DNA from: Castellaniella sp. | GTDB taxonomy: Bacteria > Pseudomonadota > Gammaproteobacteria > Burkholderiales > Burkholderiaceae_B | DNA: 33,177 bases | Direction of reading: 5' to 3' | Assembly: GCA_027324645.1 (NCBI GenBank) | Contig: DAHVSI010000137.1 | Coordinates: 1 to 33,177, forward strand | Part shown: in pieces, positions 1 to 8,274 of the stretch | Position numbering within the stretch: the first letter of the stretch is position 1 | Layout: each line of letters opens with the position of its first letter | Notes under the pieces: model-generated | Databases searched by the model: none | Told to the model about the DNA's origin: nothing | Seen by the model: only the letters and a program-made list of their open reading frames with translations | Made by a program: the position numbers and the translations under genes

Positions 1-512
1 CGGGCAATGGCCACCCGCTGCTGCTGCCCACCCGATAGCTGGCCTGGGTACTTGTCGGCCTGGTTGCCTATATTGACACGATCCAACAAGGCACGGGCTT
101 CTTTATCGGCGGTTGCCATGTCTTTGCCACGCACCTTGCGTGGAGCGAGGGTGACGTTTTCGATAACCCGTCGGTGAGGATACAGGTTGAACTGCTGAAA
201 CACCATGCCCACTTTTTTTCGCATGGCCCGTAGCGATGACTTGGCACGGCCATCAGGCAGCAGCGCGTGCTCCAGGACTTGCAGGGAACCCTGTTGAAAT
301 TCTTCCAGACCGTTGATGCAACGGATAAGCGTAGACTTGCCTGATCCGCTGGCACCAATAACAACCACGACCTCGCCAAAACTGATAGAGAGGTCGACAT
401 CTTTTAGCACATGCAAGGAGCCGAAGTGTTTATTCAGCCCCCGCATGGTGATGGCGGATTGCGCGGCACTGTCCGCCTGGGCTGGTGAAGAAGAAGATTC
501 GGAAGACGACAT
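1..512 (-). CDS. Polar amino-acid ABC transporter ATP-binding protein (GlnQ-like), C-terminus cut by window edge
   Basis: This is the cytoplasmic ATPase that powers the amino-acid importer encoded with it. About 170 N-terminal residues are visible. After a Ser-rich leader come the Walker A motif GASGSGKST, the Q-loop region VFQQFNLYPH and the ABC signature LSGGQQQRVAIA; Walker B and the H-loop lie beyond position 1. The ATG at 512 is nine bases after the permease stop codon, and an AAGGG ribosome site overlaps that stop, which suggests translational coupling. Family knowledge: polar amino-acid ATPases of the GlnQ/HisP group are about 240-260 residues, so roughly a third is missing. The gene is the last visible cistron of a binding protein-permease-ATPase operon. 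The substrate is inferred only from the partner binding protein. Confidence 0.93.
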   Translation of the reverse strand, partial: MSSSESSSSPAQADSAAQSAITMRGLNKHFGSLHVLKDVDLSISFGEVVVVIGASGSGKSTLIRCINGLEEFQQGSLQVLEHALLPDGRAKSSLRAMRKKVGMVFQQFNLYPHRRVIENVTLAPRKVRGKDMATADKEARALLDRVNIGNQADKYPGQLSGGQQQRVAIA

Positions 513-521
513 GACTGACCC

Positions 522-1190
522 TTAGCGCTGCCCAACCAGCCGGCGGCGCTCGTAAGTACGCAACACCATGGACAGGGTAAGCGTGATGCACAGATAGATA
601 ATGGCAACCAGCAAGTAGGTTTCAAGTGCATTGAAGGTGGACGAAATATAGATTTGCCCTTGCCGGACCAGCTCGCCCACCCCAATCACAGAAAACAGCG
701 AGGTATCTTTGAGGCTGATGATGCACTGATTACCTACAGGAGGAATCATGCGGCGCAAAGCTTGCGGCCAGACAATCTGAAAAAATGTCTGGGCGCTGGA
801 CAGCCCTGTGGACAGGCCAGCCTCGGTCTGCCCCTTGTCAATGGAGGACACACTGCCGCGCACAATTTCTGAAAAATACGAACTGGAGTTGGCCGCAATG
901 GCCGCGAAGCCTGCTGTAAGGGAACCGATGGGATGCCCCAGTATTTGTGGCAGGCCATAAAAGATAAACAGCACCTGCACGAGTACGGGCGTGCCACGAA
1001 AGATTTCTACGTAAATCATGGTTGGCCAGCGCAACCAGGGGCTTTTTGCCAGACTCATGAGCCCCAGCGGCAGGGCGATGACAAAACCAATGGAAATGCC
1101 AACAACTGAGATCAGCAGCGTTAGCGGCACACCCGGGAGCACGACAGGCAGAGCTTCCCACAGGGCATACCAGTTGAAATCGATTGTCAC
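522..1190 (-). CDS. Polar amino-acid ABC transporter permease (GlnP/HisM family)
   Basis: This is the inner-membrane permease of the importer. It carries several hydrophobic segments and the binding-protein-dependent transport 'EAA' region (around GQTEAGLSTGLSSAQTFFQIV) that docks on the ATPase. I chose the GTG at 1190, which gives 222 residues beginning VTIDFNWYALWEALP. This matches the usual GlnP N-terminus (an FDW-type start followed directly by the first membrane helix) and the usual length near 220. The reading frame is open to 1298 (258 residues), but that extension would translate through two GC-rich hairpins at 1233-1276, so I think it is untranslated. The ribosome site for 1190 is weak (GGGATGG). 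The gene lies between the binding-protein and ATPase genes. Confidence 0.9.
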   Translation of the reverse strand: MTIDFNWYALWEALPVVLPGVPLTLLISVVGISIGFVIALPLGLMSLAKSPWLRWPTMIYVEIFRGTPVLVQVLFIFYGLPQILGHPIGSLTAGFAAIAANSSSYFSEIVRGSVSSIDKGQTEAGLSTGLSSAQTFFQIVWPQALRRMIPPVGNQCIISLKDTSLFSVIGVGELVRQGQIYISSTFNALETYLLVAIIYLCITLTLSMVLRTYERRRLVGQR

Positions 1191-1232
1191 GTTAAAGCCA
1201 TCCCATACAAGCAGCCTGATGATGTAGAACCA

Positions 1233-1276
1233 CCCGGCAATAGCCGGGGCAGCCATACCGGTGGAATAACCCGGTA
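1233..1276 (-). other. Paired stem-loops between binding-protein and permease genes
   Basis: Two perfect inverted repeats lie in the intercistronic RNA: CCCGGC-aata-GCCGGG (1233-1248), and TACCGG with CCGGTA around a nine-base loop (1256-1276). No T-run follows on the minus strand, so this is not a simple intrinsic terminator. In other periplasmic importers such hairpins protect the upstream message and keep the binding protein more abundant than the membrane parts; applying that role here is inference. Confidence 0.5.
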
Positions 1277-1341
1277 CAGCAACCCCGCGTTGACGCAAGC
1301 TCCCGGTCTATAGGCACTATAAACCTGGAAGATTAGGCATG

Positions 1342-2136
1342 TTAGCTGCCTACACGCTCCATGATTTCATCGGATGGCTCTTCACCAAACCACTTTTCGT
1401 AGATTTCGGCGTAAGTCCCGTCTTCTTTCATTTCGCGGATGGCTTCGTCGGATTTTTCAATCCATTCGCTGTCCTGAGGAAACACAAAGCCGGTATCGAC
1501 CGGATTGTAGGTGGGCCCTACCAGCTCTACCTTGCTGCCGTGGCGCTGCGTCGTGAAGTACTGCATGTTGGGCTCGTCATAGAAAGCCGCATTGACCTCA
1601 CCGGAAATCACGGCCATGTACATGTCGGACGTTTCAGGAAACGGCACGACATCGGCTTCGGGGACGTGCTCTTCAAGATAGTCAAAGTCGGTGGAACCGA
1701 TTTTTGTAGAGACTTTTTTGCCTGCCAGGTCATCAAGGGTTTCGATGTCTTCGTTACCCTTAAGGACCATCAGGCGCATGCCGTGGTGGTAGTAAGGCGT
1801 GGAAAAAGACACGACTTTCTTGCGCTTGTCGGTGATATCGATAGACGCTACCGCGATATCGATTTGGTGCGCCTGAATGCCCGGAATAATGCCTGGGAAA
1901 GCAATGGGATCAAGCTCGTACTCGAACCCTGCACGCTTGGAGATTTCTTCGAGCATGTCCATATCGAAGCCCACGTATTCCCCTGAGTCTTCGTCACGGA
2001 ATTCAAACGGTGGGAAGCTGGTATCGGTAGAGGCACGCAGCACGTCTGATGACTGTGCGCCGGCCGTAGACAGCGCCACCAGGGGTGTCACAGCAATGGC
2101 AGTGGCCGCAAGCAATCGGGCAAGGTGTTTATTCAT
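1342..2136 (-). CDS. Periplasmic polar amino-acid-binding protein (GlnH-like)
   Basis: This is the solute receptor of the importer, 264 residues. A Sec signal peptide covers about residues 1-28 (charged start MNKHLAR, hydrophobic core, AGAQS cleavage region). The mature part is a bacterial extracellular solute-binding family 3 protein. It carries PPFEF near its start, GFDMDMLEEI, FPGIIPGIQ, ITDKRK (containing the Arg that in GlnH grips the ligand carboxylate), the YDEPN stretch matching the GlnH ligand-binding loop, and the C-terminal GTYAEIYEKWFG. The overall pattern is closest to glutamine receptors, but related polar amino acids cannot be excluded. The ATG at 2136 has an AGGAGA ribosome site seven bases upstream, and a promoter is visible at 2178-2207. 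It is the first gene of the operon. Confidence 0.92.
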   Translation of the reverse strand: MNKHLARLLAATAIAVTPLVALSTAGAQSSDVLRASTDTSFPPFEFRDEDSGEYVGFDMDMLEEISKRAGFEYELDPIAFPGIIPGIQAHQIDIAVASIDITDKRKKVVSFSTPYYHHGMRLMVLKGNEDIETLDDLAGKKVSTKIGSTDFDYLEEHVPEADVVPFPETSDMYMAVISGEVNAAFYDEPNMQYFTTQRHGSKVELVGPTYNPVDTGFVFPQDSEWIEKSDEAIREMKEDGTYAEIYEKWFGEEPSDEIMERVGS

Positions 2137-2177
2137 TATGATGTCTCCTATTGATCTATTGTCGTTACCACCGTCCC

Positions 2178-2207
2178 ATTACATTACATGACATGCAGCA
2201 GGGTCAA
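2178..2207 (-). promoter_or_regulatory. Candidate sigma70 promoter of the amino-acid importer operon
   Basis: On the minus strand TTGACC (2202-2207) is followed after 18 bases by TGTAAT (2178-2183). Each box matches five of six consensus positions. The site lies about 40 bases upstream of the binding-protein start and 15 bases or more beyond the ychF stop codon. No operator is obvious. Confidence 0.5.
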
Positions 2208-2221
2208 GTAAGGCTGTCGGG

Positions 2222-3313
2222 TCAGACGTTGAACAAAAAGTTCAGCACATCGCCGTCTTGTACAACATAATCCTTGCCCTCGGCACGCATTTTTCCAGCT
2301 TCTTTGGCCCCTTGCTCGCCTTGGCAGGCGATGAAATCGTCATAGGCAATGGTTTGCGCCCGGATGAAGCCACGCTCGAAGTCAGTATGAATCACACCGG
2401 CTGCCTGAGGCGCCGTATCCCCAACCTGTATGGTCCACGCGCGCACCTCTTTGACGCCTGCAGTGAAGTACGTTTGCAAGCCCAGCAGTTCATAACCAGC
2501 GCGTATCACCCGGTCCAGGCCTGGCTCGTCCATGCCCAGATCAGTCAAAAAGTCCGCCTTGTCGGCATCGTCAAGATCGGCAATTTCTGCCTCAATGGCG
2601 GCACAAACGGCAACAACGGGGGCATTTTCTGTGCCGGCGTGTTCATTGACGGCATCCAGCCAGGGGTTGTCTTCAAACCCGCCTTCTTTCACGTTAGCGA
2701 TATAAAGAGTGGGTTTGGCAGTAATAAAAGCAAATGACCGGATCAGCGCCTGTTCTTCGTCGTCCAGGCCCAGTGCGCGGACAGGTCTGGCCTGATCCAG
2801 GTGGGGGACGATTTTTTCCAGCAAAGCCACCATGCGGCGGGCCTCTTTGTCACCGGCCCGGGCAACTTTCTGATTACGCTGCAACGCCCGTTCAGCTACC
2901 CCCAGATCAGCCAGAGCCAGTTCGGTATTAATCACTTCAATATCAGCCACCGGATCCACCTTGCCGGAGACGTGCACGATATTGTCATCCGCAAAACACC
3001 GCACGACGTGCACAATAGCGTCGGTTTCACGGATGTTGGCCAGAAACTGGTTACCCAGGCCCTCTCCCTTGGAGGCACCAGCGACCAGCCCTGCAATATC
3101 CACAAACTCCACCACGGCCGGCAGAACGCGTTCCGGCTTCACGATGGCCGCCAACGCATCCAGTCGGGGGTCGGGAACTTCGACGACACCCACATTGGGC
3201 TCGATGGTGCAAAAAGGGTAGTTTTCGGCTGAGATCCCTGCCTTGGTCAGGGCATTGAAAAGCGTGGATTTTCCAACGTTGGGCAAGCCAACGATGCCGC
3301 ATTGCAAAGACAT
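2222..3313 (-). CDS. ychF: Redox-responsive ATPase/GTPase YchF (Obg-family)
   Basis: YchF is a universally conserved ribosome-associated P-loop NTPase of the Obg family, linked to translation and oxidative-stress control. The protein is 363 residues, the family's exact usual length, when started at the ATG at 3313 ([17 protein letters not shown]). The frame is open farther upstream, but that part is only the antiparallel-frame shadow of the next gene. G1 is at residues 9-17. The usual NKxD specificity motif is replaced by NVKE, which in this family gives a preference for ATP over GTP. A coiled-coil region ([19 protein letters not shown]) and a C-terminal TGS domain ([17 protein letters not shown] onward) complete the architecture. 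It follows the membrane protease gene by two bases and is probably co-transcribed with pth. Confidence 0.97.
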   Translation of the reverse strand: MSLQCGIVGLPNVGKSTLFNALTKAGISAENYPFCTIEPNVGVVEVPDPRLDALAAIVKPERVLPAVVEFVDIAGLVAGASKGEGLGNQFLANIRETDAIVHVVRCFADDNIVHVSGKVDPVADIEVINTELALADLGVAERALQRNQKVARAGDKEARRMVALLEKIVPHLDQARPVRALGLDDEEQALIRSFAFITAKPTLYIANVKEGGFEDNPWLDAVNEHAGTENAPVVAVCAAIEAEIADLDDADKADFLTDLGMDEPGLDRVIRAGYELLGLQTYFTAGVKEVRAWTIQVGDTAPQAAGVIHTDFERGFIRAQTIAYDDFIACQGEQGAKEAGKMRAEGKDYVVQDGDVLNFLFNV

Positions 3314-3315
3314 GT

Positions 3316-4086
3316 TTATCCTTGAGCAAAATGAACGATGAACCAGACCAGCAAAAGCGGGCCCCCATTGAATAATGCATGAAGCCGGATGGCCGCACCA
3401 ATCCCGTAACGCATGCGCATCCAGCCCAATACCAGGCCGGTGAGCCATTGTGGCAACACAAGCAGGGGCAGCAGCCAGGCCGGCGTTTGTTGTAAGTTGA
3501 AGTTGTGCAAATGTACTGCGGCAAAAGCCAAGCTGCTGGCGTGAAACGCCCAGCCAAATAACGTCAGGTAAGAGCGACGCCACTGTGCAGCTCGTGCAGA
3601 TACGGCAACAGACTGCCCCGCAGCCTGCCGGCCATGGGCTGACCAGTACATCAGCAACAACAGGGCCAGCAGCAATAATTGGGCCGTTAGCGTAGGCCCC
3701 GATAGCATGACGATCACGGCGACGGGCAACACCCAAACTGCCTGGCCAATGCGCCGCAAGCTGTAACGAAACACCAATTCCTCGACAATGGGCGCCCACA
3801 GCAACGCCTGTAGCCAAGGAATGTTATGGATGTCCAGACGATGCTCGGCCCCGCCGGCAGTCGCTGCTGCGACAGCAATAGGACCTAGAAATACAAGATT
3901 GACCGCCCACAAAAACAGCGCCCACTGAAACAGGCGCATGGCACCGGGCCCTGCCATCCAGTCGGCCACGGCTCCACGCATAGGCGTGTGTATGCGCAGG
4001 CGCGCCCGTGGCGCCACACCGGGGCGCCGAACGAATGAGATGAAGTCGCGTAGCTGGCGCCGAAATGTGAACGTCGATACGTGCAC
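3316..4086 (-). CDS. CPBP-family intramembrane metalloprotease homologue
   Basis: This is a polytopic membrane protein of the CPBP (CAAX protease/bacteriocin-processing, Abi) family. With the GTG at 4086 it is 256 residues. All three family signatures are present: EELVFR (E102, E103, R107), FAAVH (F188, H192) and HALFN (H236, N240). These carry the catalytic glutamates, histidines and asparagine of Rce1-type proteases, so the site looks intact. Five to seven hydrophobic segments surround them. The GTG lies directly after the pth stop, with GAGGG about eleven bases upstream; the frame is open to 4167, and an ATG at 3981 would also be possible. Its place between pth and ychF, two bases from the latter, implies co-transcription. 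The natural substrate is unknown; proposed roles in the family include peptide maturation and immunity. Confidence 0.82.
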   Translation of the reverse strand: MHVSTFTFRRQLRDFISFVRRPGVAPRARLRIHTPMRGAVADWMAGPGAMRLFQWALFLWAVNLVFLGPIAVAAATAGGAEHRLDIHNIPWLQALLWAPIVEELVFRYSLRRIGQAVWVLPVAVIVMLSGPTLTAQLLLLALLLLMYWSAHGRQAAGQSVAVSARAAQWRRSYLTLFGWAFHASSLAFAAVHLHNFNLQQTPAWLLPLLVLPQWLTGLVLGWMRMRYGIGAAIRLHALFNGGPLLLVWFIVHFAQG

Positions 4087-4087
4087 G

Positions 4088-4681
4088 TTAGCGATTTCCC
4101 TCGTGCAGGCGGCGCATGGCTGCCTCAAAGTCGCCACGCAACAAGTCTGGCAACGCATCGCGGCCACGCTGAATCACGGACTCGATACCCGTCAGTTCAT
4201 CCCGCCGTGGCGGGTGCAACACGTATGAGGCAACCGGCTGTTCCAGACCCGCCTGTCTGGGATGGCCGATGCCAATGCGCAGCCGCCAGTACCCGCCGCC
4301 CCCCAGGGCAGACTGGATATCGCGCAAACCATTATGGCCGGCATGGCCGCCACCCAGCTTGAGCTTGGCTTGTCCGGGCTGCAGATCAAGCTCGTCATGC
4401 AAGACAAGCACTTGCTCAGGCGTAAACTTGTAAAAGCGCATCAGGGCGCCTGCCGCCTGACCTGACCGGTTCATGAACGTCGTGGGTTTGGCCAGAATGA
4501 CCACACCTTCAGGCGAACGTGCTTTGGCTACCGACGCGAAAAAAGGCTTCTGCTCGGCAAATGATGCCTGCAGGTCGTCCGCGAAATGATCTGCCAGCCA
4601 GAAGCCGGCATTGTGGCGGGTCGCCTCGTATTGCGGACCGGGATTACCCAGTCCGATGATCAAGCGTATGGGCGCGTGCAT
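4088..4681 (-). CDS. pth: Peptidyl-tRNA hydrolase
   Basis: Pth cleaves the ester bond of peptidyl-tRNAs dropped by ribosomes and so recycles tRNA; it is essential in most bacteria. The 197-residue product starts [22 protein letters not shown], a nearly invariant N-terminus, and includes the catalytic His (H23 in RHNAGF), the substrate-positioning asparagines (N13 and FMNRSGQ), HDELDL and [10 protein letters not shown]. The length matches the family. The ATG at 4681 has AGGA ten bases upstream. Unusually, a strong terminator ends only about 20 bases before this start, leaving no room for a separate promoter downstream of it. The next gene begins right at the pth stop codon, so the order is pth-CPBP protein-ychF. 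Confidence 0.97.
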   Translation of the reverse strand: MHAPIRLIIGLGNPGPQYEATRHNAGFWLADHFADDLQASFAEQKPFFASVAKARSPEGVVILAKPTTFMNRSGQAAGALMRFYKFTPEQVLVLHDELDLQPGQAKLKLGGGHAGHNGLRDIQSALGGGGYWRLRIGIGHPRQAGLEQPVASYVLHPPRRDELTGIESVIQRGRDALPDLLRGDFEAAMRRLHEGNR

Positions 4682-4700
4682 GATTGGGTGTCCTGATTAC

Positions 4701-4748
4701 AAAAAAGCATCCCAGAGCCGGCGTCTGGCCAGAACCCTGGGATGCTTT
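4701..4748 (-). terminator. Intrinsic terminator between rplY and pth
   Basis: The perfect 12-base arms AAAGCATCCCAG (4704-4715) and CTGGGATGCTTT (4737-4748) enclose a 21-base loop. On the minus strand the stem is followed by a run of U (complement of 4701-4706). It ends the rplY transcript but lies just 20 bases upstream of the pth start codon, so it may work as an attenuator. Confidence 0.88.
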
Positions 4749-4812
4749 GCAAGATCAGCAAGCTGACCGGCTGGACCGTGGCCCAGCGTGGTCTGCCAGG
4801 CTGCGTGGCAGG

Positions 4813-5454
4813 TTACTCCTGGCTATCTTCGCTGGTGTCTTCGTCACCGCTCTCGTCTTCTGCGACGTCTTCGTCCTCGTCCTCATCGGCGCCGGCACCA
4901 CGCTGGGCAAGCGCTGCAGCCAGAACAGGATCTTCTTCTGTGCCGGCATAGGTAACGCCTTCTGGTAGCGTGATATCGCTGAGGTAGACGTTGCCGCTGT
5001 CATCCAGCTCGCCCAACTCGACTTCAATGGAGGTAGGCAGATCGGCGGGCAGACAGGTAATGTCGAGCTCGGTGGTGACATGCGTAATCACTTGCTGATG
5101 CAGCTTGACTGCCGGAGATTCTTCGGCATTGACAAAGTTTAGCGGCACCAGTGTAGTGATGGGGTCGGAGGCCCGCACACGCTGAAAATCAACGTGCTGC
5201 ACGAAAGGCTTGTAGGGGTGCCATTGCACGGCACGCACCAGCACTTGTTGCTTTTTACCATCCAGATGCATATCCAGAATGGAGGCGTGGAAATCGGGGT
5301 TACGCAGTGAGTGAAAAATTTCGTTGTGGTCGAGCTCGATGCTGACAGCATCTTTGCCTGCACCATACACAATGGCTGGTACACGGCCTGCGCGGCGCAG
5401 GCGGCGGCTCGCACTCGTACCCTTATTGCTGCGCAAAATGGCGTTGACGTTCAT
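4813..5454 (-). CDS. rplY: 50S ribosomal protein L25 (CTC/TL5 form)
   Basis: L25 binds the 5S rRNA in the large ribosomal subunit. The protein has 213 residues, the long general-stress (CTC/TL5) form: an N-terminal L25 beta-barrel (residues about 5-95; GTSASRRLRRAGRVPAIVYG, SFHASIL-type region, VQWHPYKPFVQHVDFQRV), then a C-terminal beta domain to about residue 180, and finally a very acidic tail rich in Asp, Glu and Ser that is typical of the family. The ATG at 5454 has a GGAGT ribosome site. It lies downstream of prs in the same direction, an order usual in proteobacteria, and a clear terminator follows it at 4701-4748. Confidence 0.96.
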   Translation of the reverse strand: MNVNAILRSNKGTSASRRLRRAGRVPAIVYGAGKDAVSIELDHNEIFHSLRNPDFHASILDMHLDGKKQQVLVRAVQWHPYKPFVQHVDFQRVRASDPITTLVPLNFVNAEESPAVKLHQQVITHVTTELDITCLPADLPTSIEVELGELDDSGNVYLSDITLPEGVTYAGTEEDPVLAAALAQRGAGADEDEDEDVAEDESGDEDTSEDSQE

Positions 5455-5566
5455 GGATGACTCCAGTGTTAATCAAAAGGGGCGGTTGCCCCGGAAACAA
5501 GCAGCCGTAGCTGCGTACAACGCGCTGTCGGCCGCGACCAGCCGCCAGCGCATGATAATGAGGGTG

Positions 5567-6517
5567 TCAGTCGGCAAACAGCGAACTGACGGATTCGGCG
5601 TTGGAAATCCGCAAGATAGTTTCGCCCAGCAGCGAAGCGCAGGGCAACTGGCGGATTTTATCGCAGGCGCGGGCCTCTTCTGACAGCGGGATGCTGTCGG
5701 TAACCACCAACTCGTCAAGTTCGGATTCGGCAACCCGCTGCACCGCGCCACCAGACAAAACCGGGTGGGTACAGTAGGCATACACCATGACAGCGCCCCG
5801 CGCTTTAAGCGCGGAAGCAGCCTTGCACAATGTGCCGGCGGTGTCCACCATGTCGTCCATGATAATGCAGGTCCGGCCGTCGACCTCGCCAATGATGTTC
5901 ATGATCTCGGACACATTGGCACGTGGCCGGCGCTTGTCGATAATGGCCAGGTCGGCTTCGAGCTGCTTGGCCAGCGCTCGGGCACGGACCACGCCCCCTA
6001 TATCGGGGGACACCACCACGAGATCTGAATAGTTTTGACGCCAGATATCGCCAAGCAGAATGGGCCCCGCGTAGATGTTGTCCACCGGGATATCGAAAAA
6101 GCCCTGAATTTGGTCTGCGTGCAGGTCCATGGTAAGCACGCGATCCACCCCCACTACCTGCAACAGATTGGCCACGACCTTGGCCGAAATAGCCACACGC
6201 GCTGAGCGTGGCCGACGATCCTGGCGAGCGTAACCAAAGTAGGGAATGGCGGCTGTGATTTTGCCTGCAGAGGCCCGGCGCAGTGCATCGACCATCACCA
6301 TGATTTCCATGAGGTTGTCATTAGTGGGAGCACAAGTGGGCTGCAGCACGAAAACGTCCTTGCCGCGGACATTTTCGTTGATCTCGACCATGACTTCGCC
6401 GTCCGAGAACCGGCCGACCATCATTTTACCGAGCGACATGTCAAGATGATTAGCCACGTCAACCGCCAAACGAGAGTTGGCGGTGCCGGTGAAGATCATG
6501 AATCGGTCCTGGGACAT
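5567..6517 (-). CDS. prs: Ribose-phosphate pyrophosphokinase (PRPP synthetase)
   Basis: Prs transfers pyrophosphate from ATP to ribose 5-phosphate, making PRPP for purine, pyrimidine, histidine, tryptophan and NAD synthesis. Motifs run in the expected order: [14 protein letters not shown], the long block [30 protein letters not shown] (ATP loop), [11 protein letters not shown] (metal site) and the PRPP loop [13 protein letters not shown]. From the ATG at 6517 it is 316 residues. A second ATG at 6499 ([10 protein letters not shown]) has a better ribosome site (AGGA seven bases upstream) and would give 310 residues; the 6517 start has no recognisable Shine-Dalgarno. The TTG at 6544 is less likely. 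The upstream leader carries a terminator-like hairpin, so prs probably has its own promoter or depends on read-through. Confidence 0.97.
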   Translation of the reverse strand: MSQDRFMIFTGTANSRLAVDVANHLDMSLGKMMVGRFSDGEVMVEINENVRGKDVFVLQPTCAPTNDNLMEIMVMVDALRRASAGKITAAIPYFGYARQDRRPRSARVAISAKVVANLLQVVGVDRVLTMDLHADQIQGFFDIPVDNIYAGPILLGDIWRQNYSDLVVVSPDIGGVVRARALAKQLEADLAIIDKRRPRANVSEIMNIIGEVDGRTCIIMDDMVDTAGTLCKAASALKARGAVMVYAYCTHPVLSGGAVQRVAESELDELVVTDSIPLSEEARACDKIRQLPCASLLGETILRISNAESVSSLFAD

Positions 6518-6540
6518 GATGTTGCCGTATGCTGGTAGCG

Positions 6541-6597
6541 TCAAAAAGAATAAAGCTGTTGACCTGCCCCACCGATACAGAGCGATTCAACAGCTTT
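6541..6597 (-). terminator. Terminator-like hairpin between tRNA-Gln and prs
   Basis: Perfect 10-base arms AAAGCTGTTG (6552-6561) and CAACAGCTTT (6588-6597) enclose a 26-base loop. On the minus strand they are followed by a U-rich stretch (complement of 6541-6551, broken by one C). It would end the ispE-tRNA transcript or attenuate entry into prs, whose start lies about 24 bases farther on. Confidence 0.65.
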
Positions 6598-6643
6598 GGC
6601 AAGATACCGCATACCCGCTGACCTGATCTGCACCTGACAAAGG

Positions 6644-6720
6644 TGGCTGGGGAAGAAGGATTCGAACCTTCGCATGCCGGAATCAAAATCCGGTGCCTTA
6701 ACCAACTTGGCTATTCCCCA
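6644..6720 (-). tRNA. tRNA-Gln (anticodon UUG), CCA encoded
   Basis: The minus strand folds into a complete cloverleaf. The acceptor arms TGGGGAA and TTCCCCA pair fully, the anticodon stem CCGGA/TCCGG closes a seven-base loop TTTTGAT whose bases 34-36 are TTG, and the T arm contains GGTTCGAATCC. A discriminator G and a genomically encoded CCA (complement of 6644-6646) close the 77-base gene. The mature 5' end is separated from the ispE stop codon by a single base, so the tRNA must be cut out of the same primary transcript by RNase P. This ispE-tRNA-Gln-prs order is familiar from Bordetella relatives. Confidence 0.97.
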
Positions 6721-6721
6721 T

Positions 6722-7663
6722 TCAACTGTGTATCCAGTACTTGAGCGGATGTTCATCCAGACCCTGCGATGTCAGTACCTGGTTGACCATTTGCCCTGCC
6801 ACGCTTTCGCGTGACTGTATTTTAACCAAAATTTTTTGTTTGAGTACATCAGCTTCTGAAGCTGTAGCGCACTGCACAAAAAAACAGGAACCAGACCCGG
6901 TCATTCGGCTGCTGATGCCCTGCTCATGAAGCCAGGCAGCAGTTTGCGATAGATCGGGATGGCTAGCGCACGCTGCCGGCTGCAAGTCATTACGGCCAAA
7001 CCAGGCCGATGGGCTGCCAGAAACCTGCTGCTCCTGCCATTTGGTAAAGTCCGTAATTGTGATGGGTTTCGTGTTGCGTGTCAAGTCAGGCCGGGAAAAA
7101 ATCTGCCCCGTGCTGACAGTTGCCTGCGGCAAAACCAGCACATAGCTTGCTGCCGGCAGCCTTATGCTTTCCAGCAGATCGCCCGTGCCTTGGGCAAAGG
7201 CAGAATCGCCATGAATAAACACCGGCACATCGGCCCCTAGCTGCGCAGCCAGCGCCAACAAGGCGGGCCTGTCCAGCCCCGTTTGCCACAACCGGTTAAG
7301 GGCGATCAGCGCGGTTGCGGCGTCACTGGATCCACCGCCCAATCCCGCTCCCGCAGGGATGTTTTTTGTGTACTGTATTTGTGCACCAAACCGGGTGCCC
7401 GTGGCTTGCTGCAGCAAACCCGCTGCCTGCACCACCAGGTCTTGTCCGGGCGTCAACCATGCAGGGACCGCCCCCTCACGCTCGATGCGGCCATCGCTGC
7501 GGCGCTCGAAGTTGAACACATCTGCCAAATCAATAAAGCGGAATACGGTCTGCAATAGATGGTAGCCATCGGCCCGCCGGCCAACCACATGCAGAAACAG
7601 GTTCAACTTTGCTGGTGCCGGCACATCGTACAGGCTTGTCACGATGCGGGGTGCAGGGTTCAT
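6722..7663 (-). CDS. ispE: 4-diphosphocytidyl-2-C-methyl-D-erythritol kinase
   Basis: IspE phosphorylates CDP-methylerythritol in the MEP route to isoprenoid precursors. The 313-residue protein is a GHMP-family kinase. It has the N-terminal substrate motif PAPAKLNLFLHVVGRRADGYH (residues about 15-35, including the catalytic Lys), the ATP-binding glycine loop PAGAGLGGGSSDAAT near residue 110 and the third GHMP motif TGSGSCFF near residue 255. Its ATG at 7663 overlaps the lolB stop in an ATGA arrangement, so the two are translationally coupled. The stop codon is followed after one base by tRNA-Gln. The C-terminus is slightly longer than in E. coli, as is common in Alcaligenaceae. Confidence 0.96.
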   Translation of the reverse strand: MNPAPRIVTSLYDVPAPAKLNLFLHVVGRRADGYHLLQTVFRFIDLADVFNFERRSDGRIEREGAVPAWLTPGQDLVVQAAGLLQQATGTRFGAQIQYTKNIPAGAGLGGGSSDAATALIALNRLWQTGLDRPALLALAAQLGADVPVFIHGDSAFAQGTGDLLESIRLPAASYVLVLPQATVSTGQIFSRPDLTRNTKPITITDFTKWQEQQVSGSPSAWFGRNDLQPAACASHPDLSQTAAWLHEQGISSRMTGSGSCFFVQCATASEADVLKQKILVKIQSRESVAGQMVNQVLTSQGLDEHPLKYWIHS

Positions 7664-8274
7664 GATGCAGATTTTGAGACGACAAGGCGCACCCGTATAC
7701 GGCGCTGGGCTTCGGTCCGGGTGAGCTGCAGCAGGCCCGGCACCTTGTCATCGTAGCGTGACAAGGCTACACGCCAGTCGTCCTGGACAAAGTCAACAGG
7801 GCGCCCTTGGTCGTCTTTATTCATCTTGGTTACAGGCGCGTCACCTGTTTCGCCGCGCAACCAGTCCCGCAACCCGGCTACGGGGATGGGACTGCCCAGA
7901 ACCCGTTCGGCCAGAGCATCCGGGCTGTTGGCGACTTCACGCGTACCATTGCTGTGCTGCAGGACGGCGCCATCGTCCGTGACGGTGATACGCGCCAGTG
8001 TGCTGCCAACCGGGTTGGTCAAATCCAGTATGAGCTGGCTGCGATTGTCCTGCCAGGCAAATCCGCCCTGCACTGCCTCGGGCTGATCTGTACCGTCATG
8101 AACCGTTGCTGCAAACCGGCCTGTGCGCCGAAAGGCATCGGCATCGGCAACATCGGAATGCTGAGGTGTTGCGCAACCCACAACCAGCAAAGCAAATACC
8201 GCTGCGGCAGGCGCCCGCCACGAACTGACCATCCTTGTGACAGCTGTGACAGACTGGCGCCACCGCCTCATCAT
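7660..8274 (-). CDS. lolB: Outer-membrane lipoprotein LolB
   Basis: LolB receives lipoproteins from the periplasmic carrier LolA and inserts them into the outer membrane. The 204-residue precursor has a long N-terminal leader and a lipobox (LVVGC, Cys near residue 34) preceding the mature domain. The mature part includes FRRTGRFAATV, a typical GGFAWQD segment, a Leu/Pro loop in VAGLRDWLRG and a long basic C-terminus; the lipobox, the size and the ispE-lolB order together support the name more than any single motif. The start at 8274 overlaps the TPR gene stop by four bases (ATGA). A later ATG (MVSSW) could also be the start and would still leave a full signal peptide. Confidence 0.9.
   Translation of the reverse strand: MMRRWRQSVTAVTRMVSSWRAPAAAVFALLVVGCATPQHSDVADADAFRRTGRFAATVHDGTDQPEAVQGGFAWQDNRSQLILDLTNPVGSTLARITVTDDGAVLQHSNGTREVANSPDALAERVLGSPIPVAGLRDWLRGETGDAPVTKMNKDDQGRPVDFVQDDWRVALSRYDDKVPGLLQLTRTEAQRRIRVRLVVSKSAS

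Noticed and set aside
1339-1986. A 215-residue plus-strand frame opposite the binding-protein gene
   Set aside because: It is antisense to a well-supported binding protein, with no ribosome site or promoter.
3314-3817. A 168-residue N-terminal extension of YchF
   Set aside because: The YchF family starts at [17 protein letters not shown]. The extension only mirrors the CPBP gene in another frame and would make the protein far too long.
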